A DNA stretch of 64,000 nucleotides from Umbilicaria muhlenbergii (taxonomy: Eukaryota; Ascomycota; Lecanoromycetes; Umbilicariales; Umbilicariaceae), in contig KK106983.1 of NCBI GenBank assembly GCA_000611775.1, positions 22,021 to 86,020 of the forward strand, written 5' to 3'. Positions 1-10,806 of this stretch are shown here, piece after piece (position 1 is the stretch's first letter; the number at the start of each line of letters is the position of its first letter). The notes beneath the pieces are model-generated. The model was given only the letters and a program-made list of their open reading frames with translations. It searched no databases and was not told the origin of the DNA. A program made the position numbers and the translations under genes.

Positions 1-240
1 GTAGAAGTAGGAACAGAAGATGGACTCAAACAAGCGTGTCTTAGGCGCCTCCTGTACAGTATTGCCACCATTGAGAAGGATCAACAAGGCGATAATAAGG
101 GCAAAAGTGTATGTTTTACGGTTCCAGAGTTTTGACGTCTTGTCTTGTGGTTCTTCGCAGCCATCGGGCAGAAGGAGTGATCGCTCGTCGGCTTCATCGT
201 CTGGTTTGGGAGGTGCTCCTCGAGATTGCGGGCTTGGCAT
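1..240 (-). CDS. MFS transporter, N-terminal part only (runs off the left edge)
   Basis: The minus strand is open from an ATG at 240 to the window edge, giving the first 80 residues. They show a hydrophilic, acidic cytosolic leader with a di-acidic/LLLP stretch, then WNRKTYTFALIIALLILLNG, which is a first transmembrane helix. After it comes a TVQEAPKTRLFE segment. This order is what I know from the start of fungal major facilitator transporters of the DHA1/tetracycline-efflux type. The gene is divergent from the carbamoylase gene and shares a 549-bp control region with it, so it may import or export a hydantoin or carbamoyl amino acid. That role is inferred from position only. The rest of the protein lies outside the window. 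Confidence 0.7.
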   Translation of the reverse strand, partial: MPSPQSRGAPPKPDDEADERSLLLPDGCEEPQDKTSKLWNRKTYTFALIIALLILLNGGNTVQEAPKTRLFESIFCSYFY

Positions 241-789
241 TTTATAGAGAACGGGATGACAGCTTCAAGAACAGTGCAGAACTCTCACTCGTCTTCTCAT
301 CCATATACAGCAATGCCCAAGTATACAGAAAGAGAATGCGATGGCTATAAGCACAGCACCGCTCAGTTCGGATCCATGCTTTCAACGTCATCCAACACGC
401 ATGGGGACGGGCGGAGCGGCATAACATCACGGAAGATCACTGTTCCGGCCCGTGATTTCAAAGCAACGGATGGCCAGGCACGTGCTGGAGGAGCTGAAGG
501 GCGGCCAGGGTCCGTGCGGTCGGAGCTTCCTCTTGCGGAAGAACCTTATCTCCGACACTTCTCCTCTTTCTCTGCTCTCCAGACGCCCATCGGCGGTGCT
601 GATTGGCACTGTTGGCCGCGCCTTGACATATGTCCCTTGCCATATGTCAACTGTCACTACTCCCCCGCCTTCTTTATCTCTTGGCGCCATGGCCAAGAAT
701 GGGGGTGGCCGATTGGACCGTCCCTTCGATTGATACGGAGTAACCTGCCAACTGCCTCGATCAACCTGCGCGATAGTCATCCTCTCAGA
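241..789. promoter_or_regulatory. Divergent control region with two AGATAA sites
   Basis: This 549-bp gap separates the divergent MFS and carbamoylase start codons. It holds two AGATAA sequences on the minus strand, at 546-551 and 674-679. They match the HGATAR site of fungal GATA nitrogen regulators (AreA/NIT2 family). The reading frame of the carbamoylase is open across most of the gap, but I see no conserved protein there, so I treat it as non-coding. Confidence 0.4.
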
Positions 790-1911
790 ATGACTCGAAC
801 GCTGAAAGTTGGGGCTGCCCAGGTGGGAGCTGTGGATCTCAACGCTGATCGCTCTGAAACATTGAAGCGGATGCTGAAACTGCTGCAAGAAGCTGCATCC
901 CAAGGAGCTCAACTGGTAGTCTTCCCGGAAACTACCTTCACCACCTTCTTTCCACGCCATCTCTTTCACGACCAAGTCGAGCTAGACCGATTCTTCGAGC
1001 ACGGCGAAGACATCACCCAATCGCCCAACGTCAAACCATTGTTCGACGAAGCTTACACACTGGCTGTCGACATCGCTGTTGGTTACGCAGAGCGAACGCC
1101 TAGCGGAAGAGGCTTCAATACAGCTGTCTACTACTCCTCTCGTTTGGGCAAGATCATCAGCAAATACCGCAAGATCCACCTGCCCGGAACAGTAGAACCA
1201 TTCGAGAATCCCGACGCTGTCAACCAGCTCGAAAAGCGGTACTTCGAACCTGGCGATCTCTGCTTTGAAGCTTTCCGCGCCCCTGGCTTGGTGCATGGTT
1301 CGCTCAAGGCAGGAACAGCGGCTGGGGATTCCAAGGCAGCGGCTGGAAATGGCGATCCTATTTTTGGAATGTTGATATGCAACGACAGGAGGTGGCCTGA
1401 AGGGTGGCGCTGTCTGGGACTCCAGGGCGTGGAGCTCGTGATGTGTGGTTATAATACTGCGGGATGGGCACCTGACCTATGGGGTACGCGAAAACCCATG
1501 ACATTGGAGCAGGCGGAGGCGGAGGCGCTGTTCTCTCACAAGCTGGTTGTGCAGGCGAATAGTTATATGAACGCCTGCTTTTCCATTTCGGCCGCGAGGT
1601 GTGGCGTAGATGATGGCAAGTATGACCTAATCGCTGGAAGCACCATCGTGGGTCCGGATGGGCACATCATCGCCGAATCGAAGACGAAGGGAGATGAGGT
1701 AATTGTGGCGGAGATAGACTTGGAGGACTGCAGGCAGGGCAAAGAGAAGGCAAGGGTTCTCCTACACCTGTACGCGATATAAGGGGCGATACTGACGCAG
1801 CTATGGCAGACCTTTGATTTCGAGCGGCACCGGAGGATTGAAACATATGGCCGGATCACGCAGCAAACGGGCGTTATCGAGCCACCGTTACTTGAAGTAA
1901 ACATACCGTAA
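790..1911 (+). CDS. N-carbamoyl-D-amino acid hydrolase (nitrilase superfamily)
   Basis: The enzyme would hydrolyse N-carbamoyl amino acids to the amino acid, CO2 and ammonia, the last step of hydantoin breakdown. The nitrilase triad is visible: Glu47 in VFPETTF, Lys128 in KYRKIHLPG and Cys197 in LICNDRRWPE. The Cys lies some 25 residues later than in bacterial D-carbamoylases because of an Ala/Gly-rich insert just before it. I start at the ATG at 790 because MTRTLKVGAAQVG begins the family core. Exon 1 is 790-1749 and exon 2 is 1810-1911, giving 353 residues. The first frame ends badly after GKEK, but a GC-AG intron (1750-1809) restores the conserved tail TFDFERHRRIETYGRI. Next door is a hydantoin racemase gene. 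Stereospecificity (D) is assumed from family resemblance. Confidence 0.85.
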
Positions 1912-2358
1912 TCAATGAAACGGGTCATAAATAGAAGCCGCATTAGAGCAATCAAGGCCGCGGTCCGATCCAACTATCGCGAAATGTGCGCAGTTGAACA
2001 ATCCTTTGTAGCCGTCCGCACCAACGACCAATACGTGTTCATAAACTCGGATGTATCAATAAGAGTACGAAACACCTCGGCAGATAAGATAAGGCCGGCC
2101 GTTATCGATAAGCCGGCCGAACCCTATCACCTCCTTGTCGATGTCGACTACACGCCACGTTACTCGAAGTTCTCTCACTACTTCAGAGAAGCTGAGGTCG
2201 CAAGAGCCGAATGTATTCTTGCAAGTCTTTGACCAAGTCCCGCATGAGCACCGCAATGGAGCCTTCCAACCTCGCTGACCACAACCATATCCGCCGCATC
2301 AACGCATGAAGCTCACCTCACAAAGAGACTCTCACAGGAATCCATACCGCACTCAACC
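1912..2358. other. Intergenic region upstream of the racemase gene
   Basis: This 447-bp gap holds no convincing gene. A 105-codon open frame in it has no recognisable domain. Its notable content is a cluster of GATA sites, listed separately. Confidence 0.6.
2082..2111. promoter_or_regulatory. Cluster of four HGATAR sites in a GC palindrome
   Basis: Four GATA-factor type sites lie within 30 bp: AGATAA at 2082-2087 and 2087-2092, and two CGATAA sites facing each other at 2102-2107 (minus) and 2106-2111 (plus). The last pair forms the perfect palindrome TTATCGATAA. It is flanked by GGCCGGCC on the left and CCGGCC on the right. The cluster is about 250 bp upstream of the racemase start codon. 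Control by nitrogen status through an AreA-type factor is inferred from the motif. Confidence 0.55.
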
Positions 2359-3138
2359 ATGACCACCCTCCCCTCCATAACCGGCACCACCACCAAACCC
2401 CTCTCCATCCTCCTAATAAACCCCAACTCCACCCCCACCATGACGCACGCCTGCCTCTCCTCCCTCGCCCCCACCCTCCCCCCCAACACAACAGTCACCG
2501 GCTTCACCGCCCCTCCCACCGCCCCCACCGCCATCGAAAGCGCCAGCGACGCCATCCTCTCCACCGCCCTCTGCCTACACGCCCTCCTCCCCATCTGCGC
2601 GCAATACGACGGCTTCCTCATCGCCTGCTTCTCCGCGCACCCGCTCATAGGCGCGCTGCGGGAAGAAGTGGACGCGCCGGTGATGGGGATTATGGAAGCG
2701 TCGCTGTACGCGGCGCGGATGCTGGGCTCTCGGTTCGGGGTGGTGGCTACGGCGCCGCGGTCGAAACTCAGCCTGGAGCGTAGTATCCACGAGTACGGGC
2801 TCTCCGGCTTCTCCGCGGGGGTCGTCTCAACAGGTCTGGGCGTGTTGGATTTGGAAACCAAGCCGCAGGGTGAAGTGCTGGATATAGTGGGGGAAGCGGT
2901 GAGGAAATTGGTGGAGGAGCGGGAGGCGGATTGTATAGCGCTGGGATGTGCGGGGATGGTGGAGATGGTGGGGAGGTGCGAAGAGGTGGTGGGGGAGAGG
3001 GCGGAGGTGGTGGATGGGGTGAGGGTCGGGGTGCAGTTTCTGGTGGGGTTGTGTAGGGAAGGGTTGGGGACGGCGAAGGGGGGTGTTTATAGGAGCGCTG
3101 GGGAGACGAGGAGGGGGAGGGGTCAAGAGTATCTGTGA
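2359..3138 (+). CDS. Asp/Glu/hydantoin racemase family protein
   Basis: A single-exon gene of 259 residues, about the usual length for the family. The core begins with LSILLINPNSTPTMT, the signature start of hydantoin racemase and yeast Dcg1-like proteins. Two cysteines sit where the two catalytic bases of this cofactor-free fold are expected: Cys90 in IACFSAHP and Cys197 in ALGCAGM. The enzyme would interconvert the two forms of 5-substituted hydantoins, feeding the carbamoylase upstream. No hydantoinase is seen in the window. Base composition changes sharply inside the gene: C-rich up to about 2640, G-rich after it. The C-terminal tail after about residue 235 is rich in Gly/Arg and looks unconserved. 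Confidence 0.82.
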   Translation: MTTLPSITGTTTKPLSILLINPNSTPTMTHACLSSLAPTLPPNTTVTGFTAPPTAPTAIESASDAILSTALCLHALLPICAQYDGFLIACFSAHPLIGALREEVDAPVMGIMEASLYAARMLGSRFGVVATAPRSKLSLERSIHEYGLSGFSAGVVSTGLGVLDLETKPQGEVLDIVGEAVRKLVEEREADCIALGCAGMVEMVGRCEEVVGERAEVVDGVRVGVQFLVGLCREGLGTAKGGVYRSAGETRRGRGQEYL

Positions 3139-3887
3139 GGATAGAAAAGGGGGTTTGCGGAGGGGTTATGACTGCGATAAGGGGGCGAAGGTTGGCAATT
3201 GATGATACGAATTGTGGTACGCCAAAGACTGTCGCATTAACCATCCGATACGCCGGTATACGATCTCCAGCATGAACTGCACTATATGTGTCATCTGTAG
3301 TAAAGTAATCTCCTCGGCTCTTTTCACTTCAGTAAAGATTGGGAAGAATGGCAAGACCATTTGTGTTTCTATGACATCTCAAATCCCAAAAGCAGTAGAG
3401 CCAAATAAGATTTGTATACCTCAGTCCATCAGTCTGTCTTTGACACGCGGTTCAGGCTACTCCTTCCAGTAGGTCTAGGGGTGGGGATGAATGACTAGTG
3501 GATTACATGTCGCAGAGTCAAAGCAGGGAATCATGACAGAGTGTCGTGAGATTAGTGTTATATGTTTGCAAATGTGCTATGGGCACAAGTTGTGACTGTG
3601 AGTAGTGGTAGGGTCCTCTTTCACCCAATGCCTTCTGTATCTGCCATGCACGTACCAAGCTGCTAACCCCACTTACGATACAGTCTAACTCACTGGATAC
3701 GATTGGATGCCGTGCTGGGATTGATGCTTTGTGTTCTCCGCACTCAATAAATACATGCAGTATGAGATGTCAGGGTTCACCCCAAAGTGGCAATCAAATG
3801 TCGTTAAATCATCAGACGCTCCAACAAAAAACAAGACTAATATCTTCTGTGATCATATCTACGACTCCTTTTTCATCTATGAACGTC
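3139..3887. other. Intergenic gap, nothing recognised
   Basis: About 750 bp between convergent genes. Short open frames only. No RNA gene, repeat or domain recognised. Confidence 0.5.
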
Positions 3888-5079
3888 TTATCTCCTTGCA
3901 TTTGGTTTCCCGTCGGACAACGGGTCCTCGAGTCGATCAGAGGAGCGGTGACGCTGGCTTGAATAGTGGTCAGGTGGACAGTTGAGCCTCTGCGCTACTT
4001 CATAGGACCTTTCCGCGTCAGTATTGACGACTAAATGTAAAGAGATGCCGTAGTTGCCAGGTGCTGATGGTGAGGATCCATGATGATATGTTGATGAAGT
4101 AGCTGGACGCCCCCCAGTAGAATGGGGATCGGACTGCTCTCCAAGTTTTGGGGTTGCCCTCCCCCCCGGGTATGTATCGTAAGGTGATGGAATAACGGTT
4201 GCATGTCCAATACATCGAGTGTTAGTACCTGAATCACTATATGGATATTCATCTACGGAACGGCGACTGCTGCCTGAGCGGCAGTCCAGTGGCCAGTCAC
4301 GGTTCAAGGCCGCCCGCTGTTCCCTCCGCATAGCTGCCTCAGCCCCGCGTCTCTCTGATATTTGTTGTTGGTTGTCTTCATTTTGTTGCTCAAGGCTTCG
4401 CTGCATCTGGCCTTCTTCATCTATTAAACAGTTCAATTTAGCGTTTAATCTGCAGGTGCGCGGGCTGTCCCTTACCTTGAGTGGCAGGCCGGTTGAAGAA
4501 CAGCAGAGCGGCTTCATTAAAGGTAAAGATCCCTTGGGAAAACAGAAAATCGGATCCGATCAAAATGTCGAAAGGTGCGTTCTCTTTCACTGAAAACCAG
4601 GATTCCCGCGTCTGCCGTGAGCGGTTGCCACGCCAGGTAAGCCGCACCTCGCCGCTTGGTCTAAAAGTGCTTCCTTGAAAATCAACATATCCATATCCAT
4701 TATCCAGAGGAGCCCGATCATCCTGCGTTCCGACTCGTTCAAGAACAGAGGTGGATATCCAGTCACTGCTTGTTCCGCTATCGAGCGTTGCTATGACCGG
4801 AAGCCATTTTTCTCGAATGTAAGAGTAGATTTGGACTGTCGCCGATGTATTTCTACGCGAGGAAGATCTGGAGGCCTCATCAGTTCAAGAACATTCAGTC
4901 GATGGCGCAAAGAGTACTGGCCTCGGCATCTTTGTTCCAGTGGTCGCCAAGAGGGATTTAGCAATATCGCCGTCTCTATAAGGCCCTTTTTGGAAGACGA
5001 TGCTCTTATGCAATATGATATGAACTGGTGAGGTCCACCACGAGCGCACGGAACGCCGAGAAGTCGACTGAGCTTGCAC
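3888..5079 (-). CDS. Retropepsin-like aspartic protease domain protein (5' end uncertain)
   Basis: The minus strand encodes a single-copy aspartic protease-like domain: ATLDSGTSSDWIS carries the D-S-G catalytic motif, then a beta-rich stretch with YVDFQGSTFRP, and finally APFDILIGSDFLF, the ILIG flap-like motif. A GT-AG intron at 4475-4421 joins this to a second exon (4420-3888) encoding a charged Gln/Arg-rich helix (MRREQRAALNRDW) and a polar tail. I know this architecture from fungal proteins annotated only as retropepsin-like. The first exon probably starts at the ATG at 5079, but the junction to the protease exon near 4940-4885 is unclear: the best in-frame choice is an intron of only 42 nt. 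No reverse transcriptase or integrase lies nearby, so this does not look like part of an intact retroelement. Confidence 0.55.
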
Positions 5080-5495
5080 TTAAGAGGTATGCGAGCCGGC
5101 TACCAACACCGTAGCTGAGCCGTCACTATGCCAATCGACGACCCTGCTCGCCCTGCAATCTAATCACCTTCGCGTACTATACGGTACGGGTTTCCGATAA
5201 AAGGTCCATACCTGGTTACATCAAGTGTCTTAAGCGCCCTGTAGGTGCAGGTCTAGAGTCCGGCAACGCAACACGACTCATTGTGTAGCGTACCACAACA
5301 TGCGCCAGGTTAGTACCAAGTGGAAGCACAGTCCAATAAATATATGCCTTGCACAATGCTTCTCAGGCGGCGCTGCGTGCATTGTTATACAACCTTTTGT
5401 TAGAAGCCTTCACAAGGGTTAGGTGCTTGCACCAACTGTGTTTACATCCCCTTGGCATCAAACCTTCAGGCCAGCCGATGAATAGATGTTCCGAC
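5080..5495. other. Divergent upstream region
   Basis: About 415 bp between the divergent protease-like and DUF6594 genes. It should hold both promoters. No motif stood out. Confidence 0.4.
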
Positions 5496-6464
5496 ATGGA
5501 CGGATACTCAAAACTTGCGGCGTTGATGGGAGCGAGTCCTGAAATTGCCATCTTCAAACGATTTGGAGCTCTTAACGTCCAGAATCTTCTGTACCTGCAA
5601 GCTGAGTTGAATGAACTGGAGGGCGAGTATAATGACACAGCCCTTGAGGATCTGAATTCCGCTGATCCGGAGCGTCAATCCTTCTCGAAACAGTGGTGGA
5701 CGTTGTCCCAAGCCACCGGAGGAAACAGGCTTCAGTGGGAAAAGATGCTTGTGATAAGATCTAAGCTGGAACAATACAGTTTGTCCTCTATTTCCGCTCA
5801 ATCCTCGCTCAGAGGCTTATGACTCATTCACAGATAATGCTCTTCTGCAGCTCTCTCAAATCTGTAAACTTAATTCCCCATCAGATCACGATTTGGAGTT
5901 TTTACGGACCTGGCTCTTGCGACCAAAATCCGGTAACCGATTCTTGCGAGGCCGAGAGTCCTCCATGTGGGAATCTCAGAATGATGCAGATCTTGTCGCT
6001 TTGGCTTGCAGACCTGGTGAGAGAGATGCCTTCACACGGTGGATCTCGGAAAGCGTTCTGGCACGTTACCATCGATATATAGGCCACCGGATCTTGCGGC
6101 CTCGTCCTGACGATGAAGAAGCGGGGATTGTCGAATTTCAGGATTCAAGGATCCTCACTGTGTCGGACGCAACTGCGACGGCTGTGTCGTCGATAACACC
6201 TGTGACTGCTACCGTCGCTCTTTACTTCATAGAGAGCACTTTGAAACGCCTGGGAGTATTGATTGCCTTTATGGCCATCTTCTCTGTGATGCTGTCAGTT
6301 TTCACAAAGGCACGCAGGGTTGAAATCTTTACCGCAACAGCTGCGTAAGTTAGATCGATTGCTGTAGCCCAAGAGTGTCATCTAGGTCAACTAATCAACA
6401 AGACAGCTTCGCCTCCGTTCAACTGATTTTCGTAGGAAGTACAAATAGGTCCAGCGTCTCATGA
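5496..6464 (+). CDS. DUF6594 domain membrane protein
   Basis: Three exons: 5496-5778, 5834-6344 and 6407-6464. Both introns are GT-AG and keep frame. The N-terminus MDGYSKLAALMG followed by FKRFGALNVQNLLYLQ is the typical opening of fungal DUF6594 proteins. Further on come YNNALLQLSQICKL, a FLRTWLLRPKSGNRFL block and RWISESVLARYHR, all characteristic. The C-terminus has two or three hydrophobic segments (around VSSITPVTATVALYF and GVLIAFMAIFSVML), as in relatives. About 283 residues. Function is unknown; the family is large in filamentous ascomycetes. An ATG at 5478 would add six residues. Confidence 0.8.
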
Positions 6465-6835
6465 GTATGTGATAGACATAGCTTGCAGCGCAAGGGAGCT
6501 TTCATGCTATCAGGGAGAATATGTTGGGTTATTTCAGTACCTTTTCTGCAACCGCACTCAGATTTCAGGTTGCGTTTCAAGGTGACAAAGATATGTGTAC
6601 TGCAAGCTGAGGCTGCTGCAGCTAATCACACAAGTTCAACTGCGCAAGTCATGAGGACGCACGAGCACGAACGTGTAGTCTCGCTCCTTACAAGTCTCAC
6701 GGCCATGCCAGTGAGGAATTGAAAGAGCCCGTCTTCTGACTTAGGAGTTCCGATCATATACACGGACAATATCCATGATATTTCTGATCCTAGCTCTATT
6801 GTCCAAACGGTTCTTGCTGAAAGTAGCCCCTATTG
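6465..6835. other. Convergent intergenic gap
   Basis: About 370 bp between the 3' ends of two genes. I see nothing in it beyond short open frames. Confidence 0.5.
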
Positions 6836-9671
6836 TTAACCCGGCTCATTCTCGAAAAACCCGCCAAGCTGTTCACTGAAGAAATCCATTCCGCCGTGCA
6901 TCGGTACGTCGTCTGGTGAACCGCCCAGAAAACAGCGGCCAAAGTTAGACGGTTGGGCCTCAAGCTCGTCATAGGAAGGATTGTTCTCGATGATGCCTCC
7001 CATCGACAGGGAGTCGCTGTTTTCGGGGTAAGAGAACATCGTTTGCGGCGGGAAATTGCTACGATGGTTGCCTGTGCTGGGCGGTGGTTGATTGGGCGAA
7101 AGAAATGGGTCGTTAAGTGGTAGCGTCGGCTCTGGGCTGCGGTGTTGGGCAAAATGCTCTTGAGATGGAAGATTTTGCAGTAATGATTTAAAGGCCGAGT
7201 TGCTGGTCTCAGTCCAACTGGCTGTGTTGACCTCGGTCGTAGAAGGCACATCTAACTTTGTTATGGTCTGTGCAGGAGAATGCCCTTGCCCGTTAATGCT
7301 GATGGGCTGGGCGTATGTAAAATCATCGTTCGAATGCACGGAAGTATGTGAGGCGATTTCACCCAACCGAGTATTGGGCGGACTGGTAGAAAAGGAATAG
7401 AGATTATTTTTCGGATGCAGAAGTGCATTTTGGAGCAGTTCTTTCAGTCTATTCGGAAGCTGATCCATCATCATCTATAGCTCATACGTCAGAGTTCATA
7501 TAAAATATCTATCGCAGGTAATAGATTTCTTACTGATATGCCTCTTGTACAGCGCTCTGCGGCCAGACATTGGAAAGAGACACTGGCAAGGATTTGTCGA
7601 CCCATCTCAACTTCCTCCAGTATAGCTTGAGAATCAATTGCTGGAGTAAAAGCTACCGTTGCAAAGATAAGAGTAACGACAGCGTGGAAGACCGTCATTG
7701 CCGGAAAAGAGTAGGCACCATGAAGAAGCTGTCGTTCATTCATCTCTTTCATGGTATGTAGTATATTCCGGCTTACATTGATGCAGGCAACGGCGTAGAC
7801 TGTGGGAGTCGAACTGGACTGCTGCTCCCCTCTCGACTTGGATATGTAATGCAAGAAAGGTCGATAAAGCATGAATTGAACATGTGCATACCACATATGC
7901 AACATATATTGGGCCCTGTGAGAACTGTCAATTCATACTTGAGGATAAGTAACAGAGAGGCTTACCTTCTAAAGCATGGTTGGGAGTCTCCGCCTGGCTG
8001 AAGCTCTACTGGTAGGCCGCTTTTCCACTCGCGCAAATTCTCCTCCATTTCGCGGACTTTCGAATGGCTCACTATGTAACCTTTTGACTTCCCGGTCGTA
8101 CCTTTCGTTGGATAGATATGACAGATCAATTTATCCAGTATTTTGAGAAGCCTTGTGAGGGAATTGGAACCAGATATGAGAGGGACTAGTCCTTTGGGCA
8201 TATTCAGTATCTTTGTTTTTGTGATGTATATGTCATCCACCTCAGTAGGCATATGCTCGTCGATGTCTTCATCACTGATGCCCCTTGGCAGGCCTAATGA
8301 AGTAGCCACAGCGAAATTCATGTTTCGAACGACCCAAAAGGTCCTTCTACGCGTTTCTTTGACCACCAAGTCGATATCAATATCAATTGAGCGGTGAAGA
8401 CCCATACGCAGCGCTGACGTTAGAGCAAATCCGACATAAGAATAGCAATTCATCACTCTTGAAGTACATAGGAAGAACATGTTCATGAAAATGATAGCTT
8501 GCAGAGAAGTGAGGTCGTTGCAGTTTGAGACATCCAGCATTTGTTGACAAGCATTGAGATAGCGGCGCCTACACCTGTTAGCCAGGTTACAACAACTACC
8601 ACCCGACATTATGACCATACCCCTTTCTCGCCGCGTGTTCATAGCCAAATATCTTAAGTTCTCTCTCCCAGAATAGACACCCCAACGCCAAAACTGCATA
8701 CACGAGGGGAAGATACTCATTCTCTTCTGTGCCGTACTCTTCAGGATCGAGTTCATAGAGGCGAGCTAGACGGTAGTCGAAAGTCGGTCTGTGAACAAAT
8801 CTGTTGAGAGCACACGCATCTTCCAGTGCGGCGTCAACGAGCGCAAGAGCCGTCTCTCTCGGTGGCAGTTCTGCGGATCTTTCTGCCGCACTCTGCTTAC
8901 TTTCCCCACATTCGCAGAACCGCGGCATCAGCAAGTTGCGACTCAGTAAACTCTTGTCCAAGCCAACGGCACAATCTCCGAGCTCGACGCGCATGCGCTC
9001 CACAAAGGCTCCGTAAGAGGAGTTGCCAGTATACCTCCATTTATCCCGACCTTCCAGAACAAGTCTGCCGGTCGCAGTGACCATTGTCTCAAAGAGATGG
9101 TCGTCATTGAGAGCTTCACCTTGAGAATCTGGAGTTATCGTGCCTGGCGTGGGTTGCAAGCCCTCTCCTGGACTCGGTTCCCTAGAGATTTCTGATCGTT
9201 TGAAGGCCGATGCTTCATCGGAATTACTAGAACCCATATCAGGCACGATGGTCGCAATGAAAGTTTCCATTCGCCGTAGCCTGTTCTCCAACACTTCCAT
9301 GTTCTGAGTCGGATGCGTTCTTTTTCTCTTTCCCATCGATTTGTCGTATGTGCAGTCTGGCGATATAAGCTTTAGCGTCATCGAGTGTTTGCAACGGTGT
9401 GGCCAGCAGGCGTACCGTAAAAAAACACCTTGCAGTGTATGCATGGGTAATCTCCATCACATTTGATCTTCTTCCGCCGACACTCATCGCAGGCTCTGGT
9501 GATACGTTTACGCTGTGGCAGTAGTGATTGGTCTCCAGTGAGTAGCGGAGGGTTAGCTTCACTTGTTGTTCGTGTATGCTCGCGCTCATGGACTTGCGTG
9601 GGGCCCACAATATTGAATTGGTACTGGAACAAAGGCGTGGAGGGAAGCTGGGGTTCGTGTGCGGTCGTCAT
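6836..9671 (-). CDS. Zn2Cys6 transcription factor with fungal_trans domain
   Basis: Five exons: 9671-9416, 9356-8621, 8574-7966, 7915-7534 and 7474-6836, joined by introns of 46-59 nt, giving 873 residues. The DNA-binding cluster is Cys61-Cys64-Cys71-Cys77-Cys80-Cys87. The last Cys only falls into register once the first intron is removed after KVFFY. A basic linker and a leucine-spaced helix (VLENRLRRMETFI) follow, as in dimerising binuclear-cluster factors. The middle region carries the fungal_trans fold: FVHRPTFDYRLARLYELDP, LGCLFWERELK, LTSLQAIIFMNMFF, GLHRSIDIDID, RRRTFWVVRNMN. The C-terminal exon is Ser/Pro/Gln-rich and acidic, a likely activation region. It is divergent from the PEBP gene. 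Target genes cannot be told from the sequence. Confidence 0.88.
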
Positions 9672-10185
9672 GATGATGTGGCTGGGATGCTTAGTCCGAG
9701 CTATGAGGGTGCCGAAGCCACGTGTGTTATTGGACTATTAGGAGTTGACATTTTCCGGAGTGTAGGGTGGCCAAGTGAGAGTTAGCGAAGTACTCGGAGT
9801 AAGGGTAGCCAAGTGTAGGTAGCCCTTAGTGTTGCTCTGGCTGTGACTTCGGCCCCGTAATGCAGCACTGGCACTAACCGGCAGCACGGGACGGACCCAG
9901 TGCTCAGCCTTACCTTATCTCGACCGCGCCTTACCCTATCTCCGCCGTTGCAACTTGCCTCGACTGCGCGTCGGGCCGAAGCTCGGGAATACGAAGAAAG
10001 CATCGAAATATCAAGGCGTGCTCACCGCGGTCAACGCACACGATTCAGTTCCCGTTAGCGATTTCATCAAGACTCACTACGTGAAACTCAGCATTCATTC
10101 CTCGCAAGCAGATAACACCTCAGAAACCATATCCGATCCCTTCACCATCAGACACCTACTGACGACAACGTCCATTCTGTCAATC
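9672..10185. other. Divergent control region
   Basis: About 510 bp between the transcription factor and the PEBP gene. The frame of the PEBP gene is open upstream to 9955, but the family start lies at 10186. No specific motif recognised. Confidence 0.4.
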
Positions 10186-10806
10186 ATGGGCGTTCTCAGC
10201 TACATCGAGTACTGCCTCAGCTGGCTGTTCTTCAATTTCAAAGGTCGCGATGAGAAGCTGTTCACCAAAGGTCCCGCCTTCGCCGACTTCCCCAAGCCGA
10301 CCATCGAAATCACGTCTCCCGACTGCGGACCGTCAGGTTCGGTCATGAAGCCCGAGTACACGCAAGTCGGCGCCGAACGCTTCCCCGAACTGCACTGGGG
10401 CGCGCCATCCGCAGAGGTCAAGGAGTACATCCTCATCTGTGAGGACCCCGATGCGCCGCTCCCTACGCCCATCTATCACAGTCTGTTCTATGCGATTCCG
10501 CCGCATACCACCAAGATCACCGCAAGCGATGTTGAGTTAGTCAAGGTCGGGGAGAAGGAGGAGGCATCTCCGAAGGGGGAATTTCGATTCGTCAAGAATC
10601 GGAGGGGAAAGCATTACGTCGGGCCTAAGCCACTGCTTGGACACGGGCCACACCGATACTTCTACCAGCTGATTGCGTTGAAGGAGCCGCTGGATCTTGC
10701 CGCGCTGGGTCCAAATGTAACCAAGGAGCAGTTGGCTGCTGCGATTGTGGGCAAGGTCGTGGCTTGGGGAGTGTGGATTGGGAGCTTCGAGAGGAAGTGG
10801 GAATAA
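10186..10806 (+). CDS. PEBP (phosphatidylethanolamine-binding) family protein
   Basis: An intronless gene of 206 residues. The ligand-site motif is clear: ICEDPDAPLPTPIYHSLFYA (the DPDxP block with its following His) and later LLGHGPHRYFYQLIAL, equivalent to the family's GxHRY segment. The order and spacing match YbhB/YbcL and fungal PEBP proteins. An N-terminal amphipathic stretch (YIEYCLSWLFFNF) may associate with membrane. In this superfamily members bind phospholipid head groups and modulate kinases or proteases; which applies here is unknown. Start chosen at MGVLSYIEY because upstream residues in the same frame are not conserved-looking. Confidence 0.85.
   Translation: MGVLSYIEYCLSWLFFNFKGRDEKLFTKGPAFADFPKPTIEITSPDCGPSGSVMKPEYTQVGAERFPELHWGAPSAEVKEYILICEDPDAPLPTPIYHSLFYAIPPHTTKITASDVELVKVGEKEEASPKGEFRFVKNRRGKHYVGPKPLLGHGPHRYFYQLIALKEPLDLAALGPNVTKEQLAAAIVGKVVAWGVWIGSFERKWE

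Noticed and set aside
2313-2861. Minus-strand frame of 182 codons over the racemase gene
   Set aside because: Shadow of a GC-rich coding sequence; no domain, while the opposite strand has a complete enzyme.
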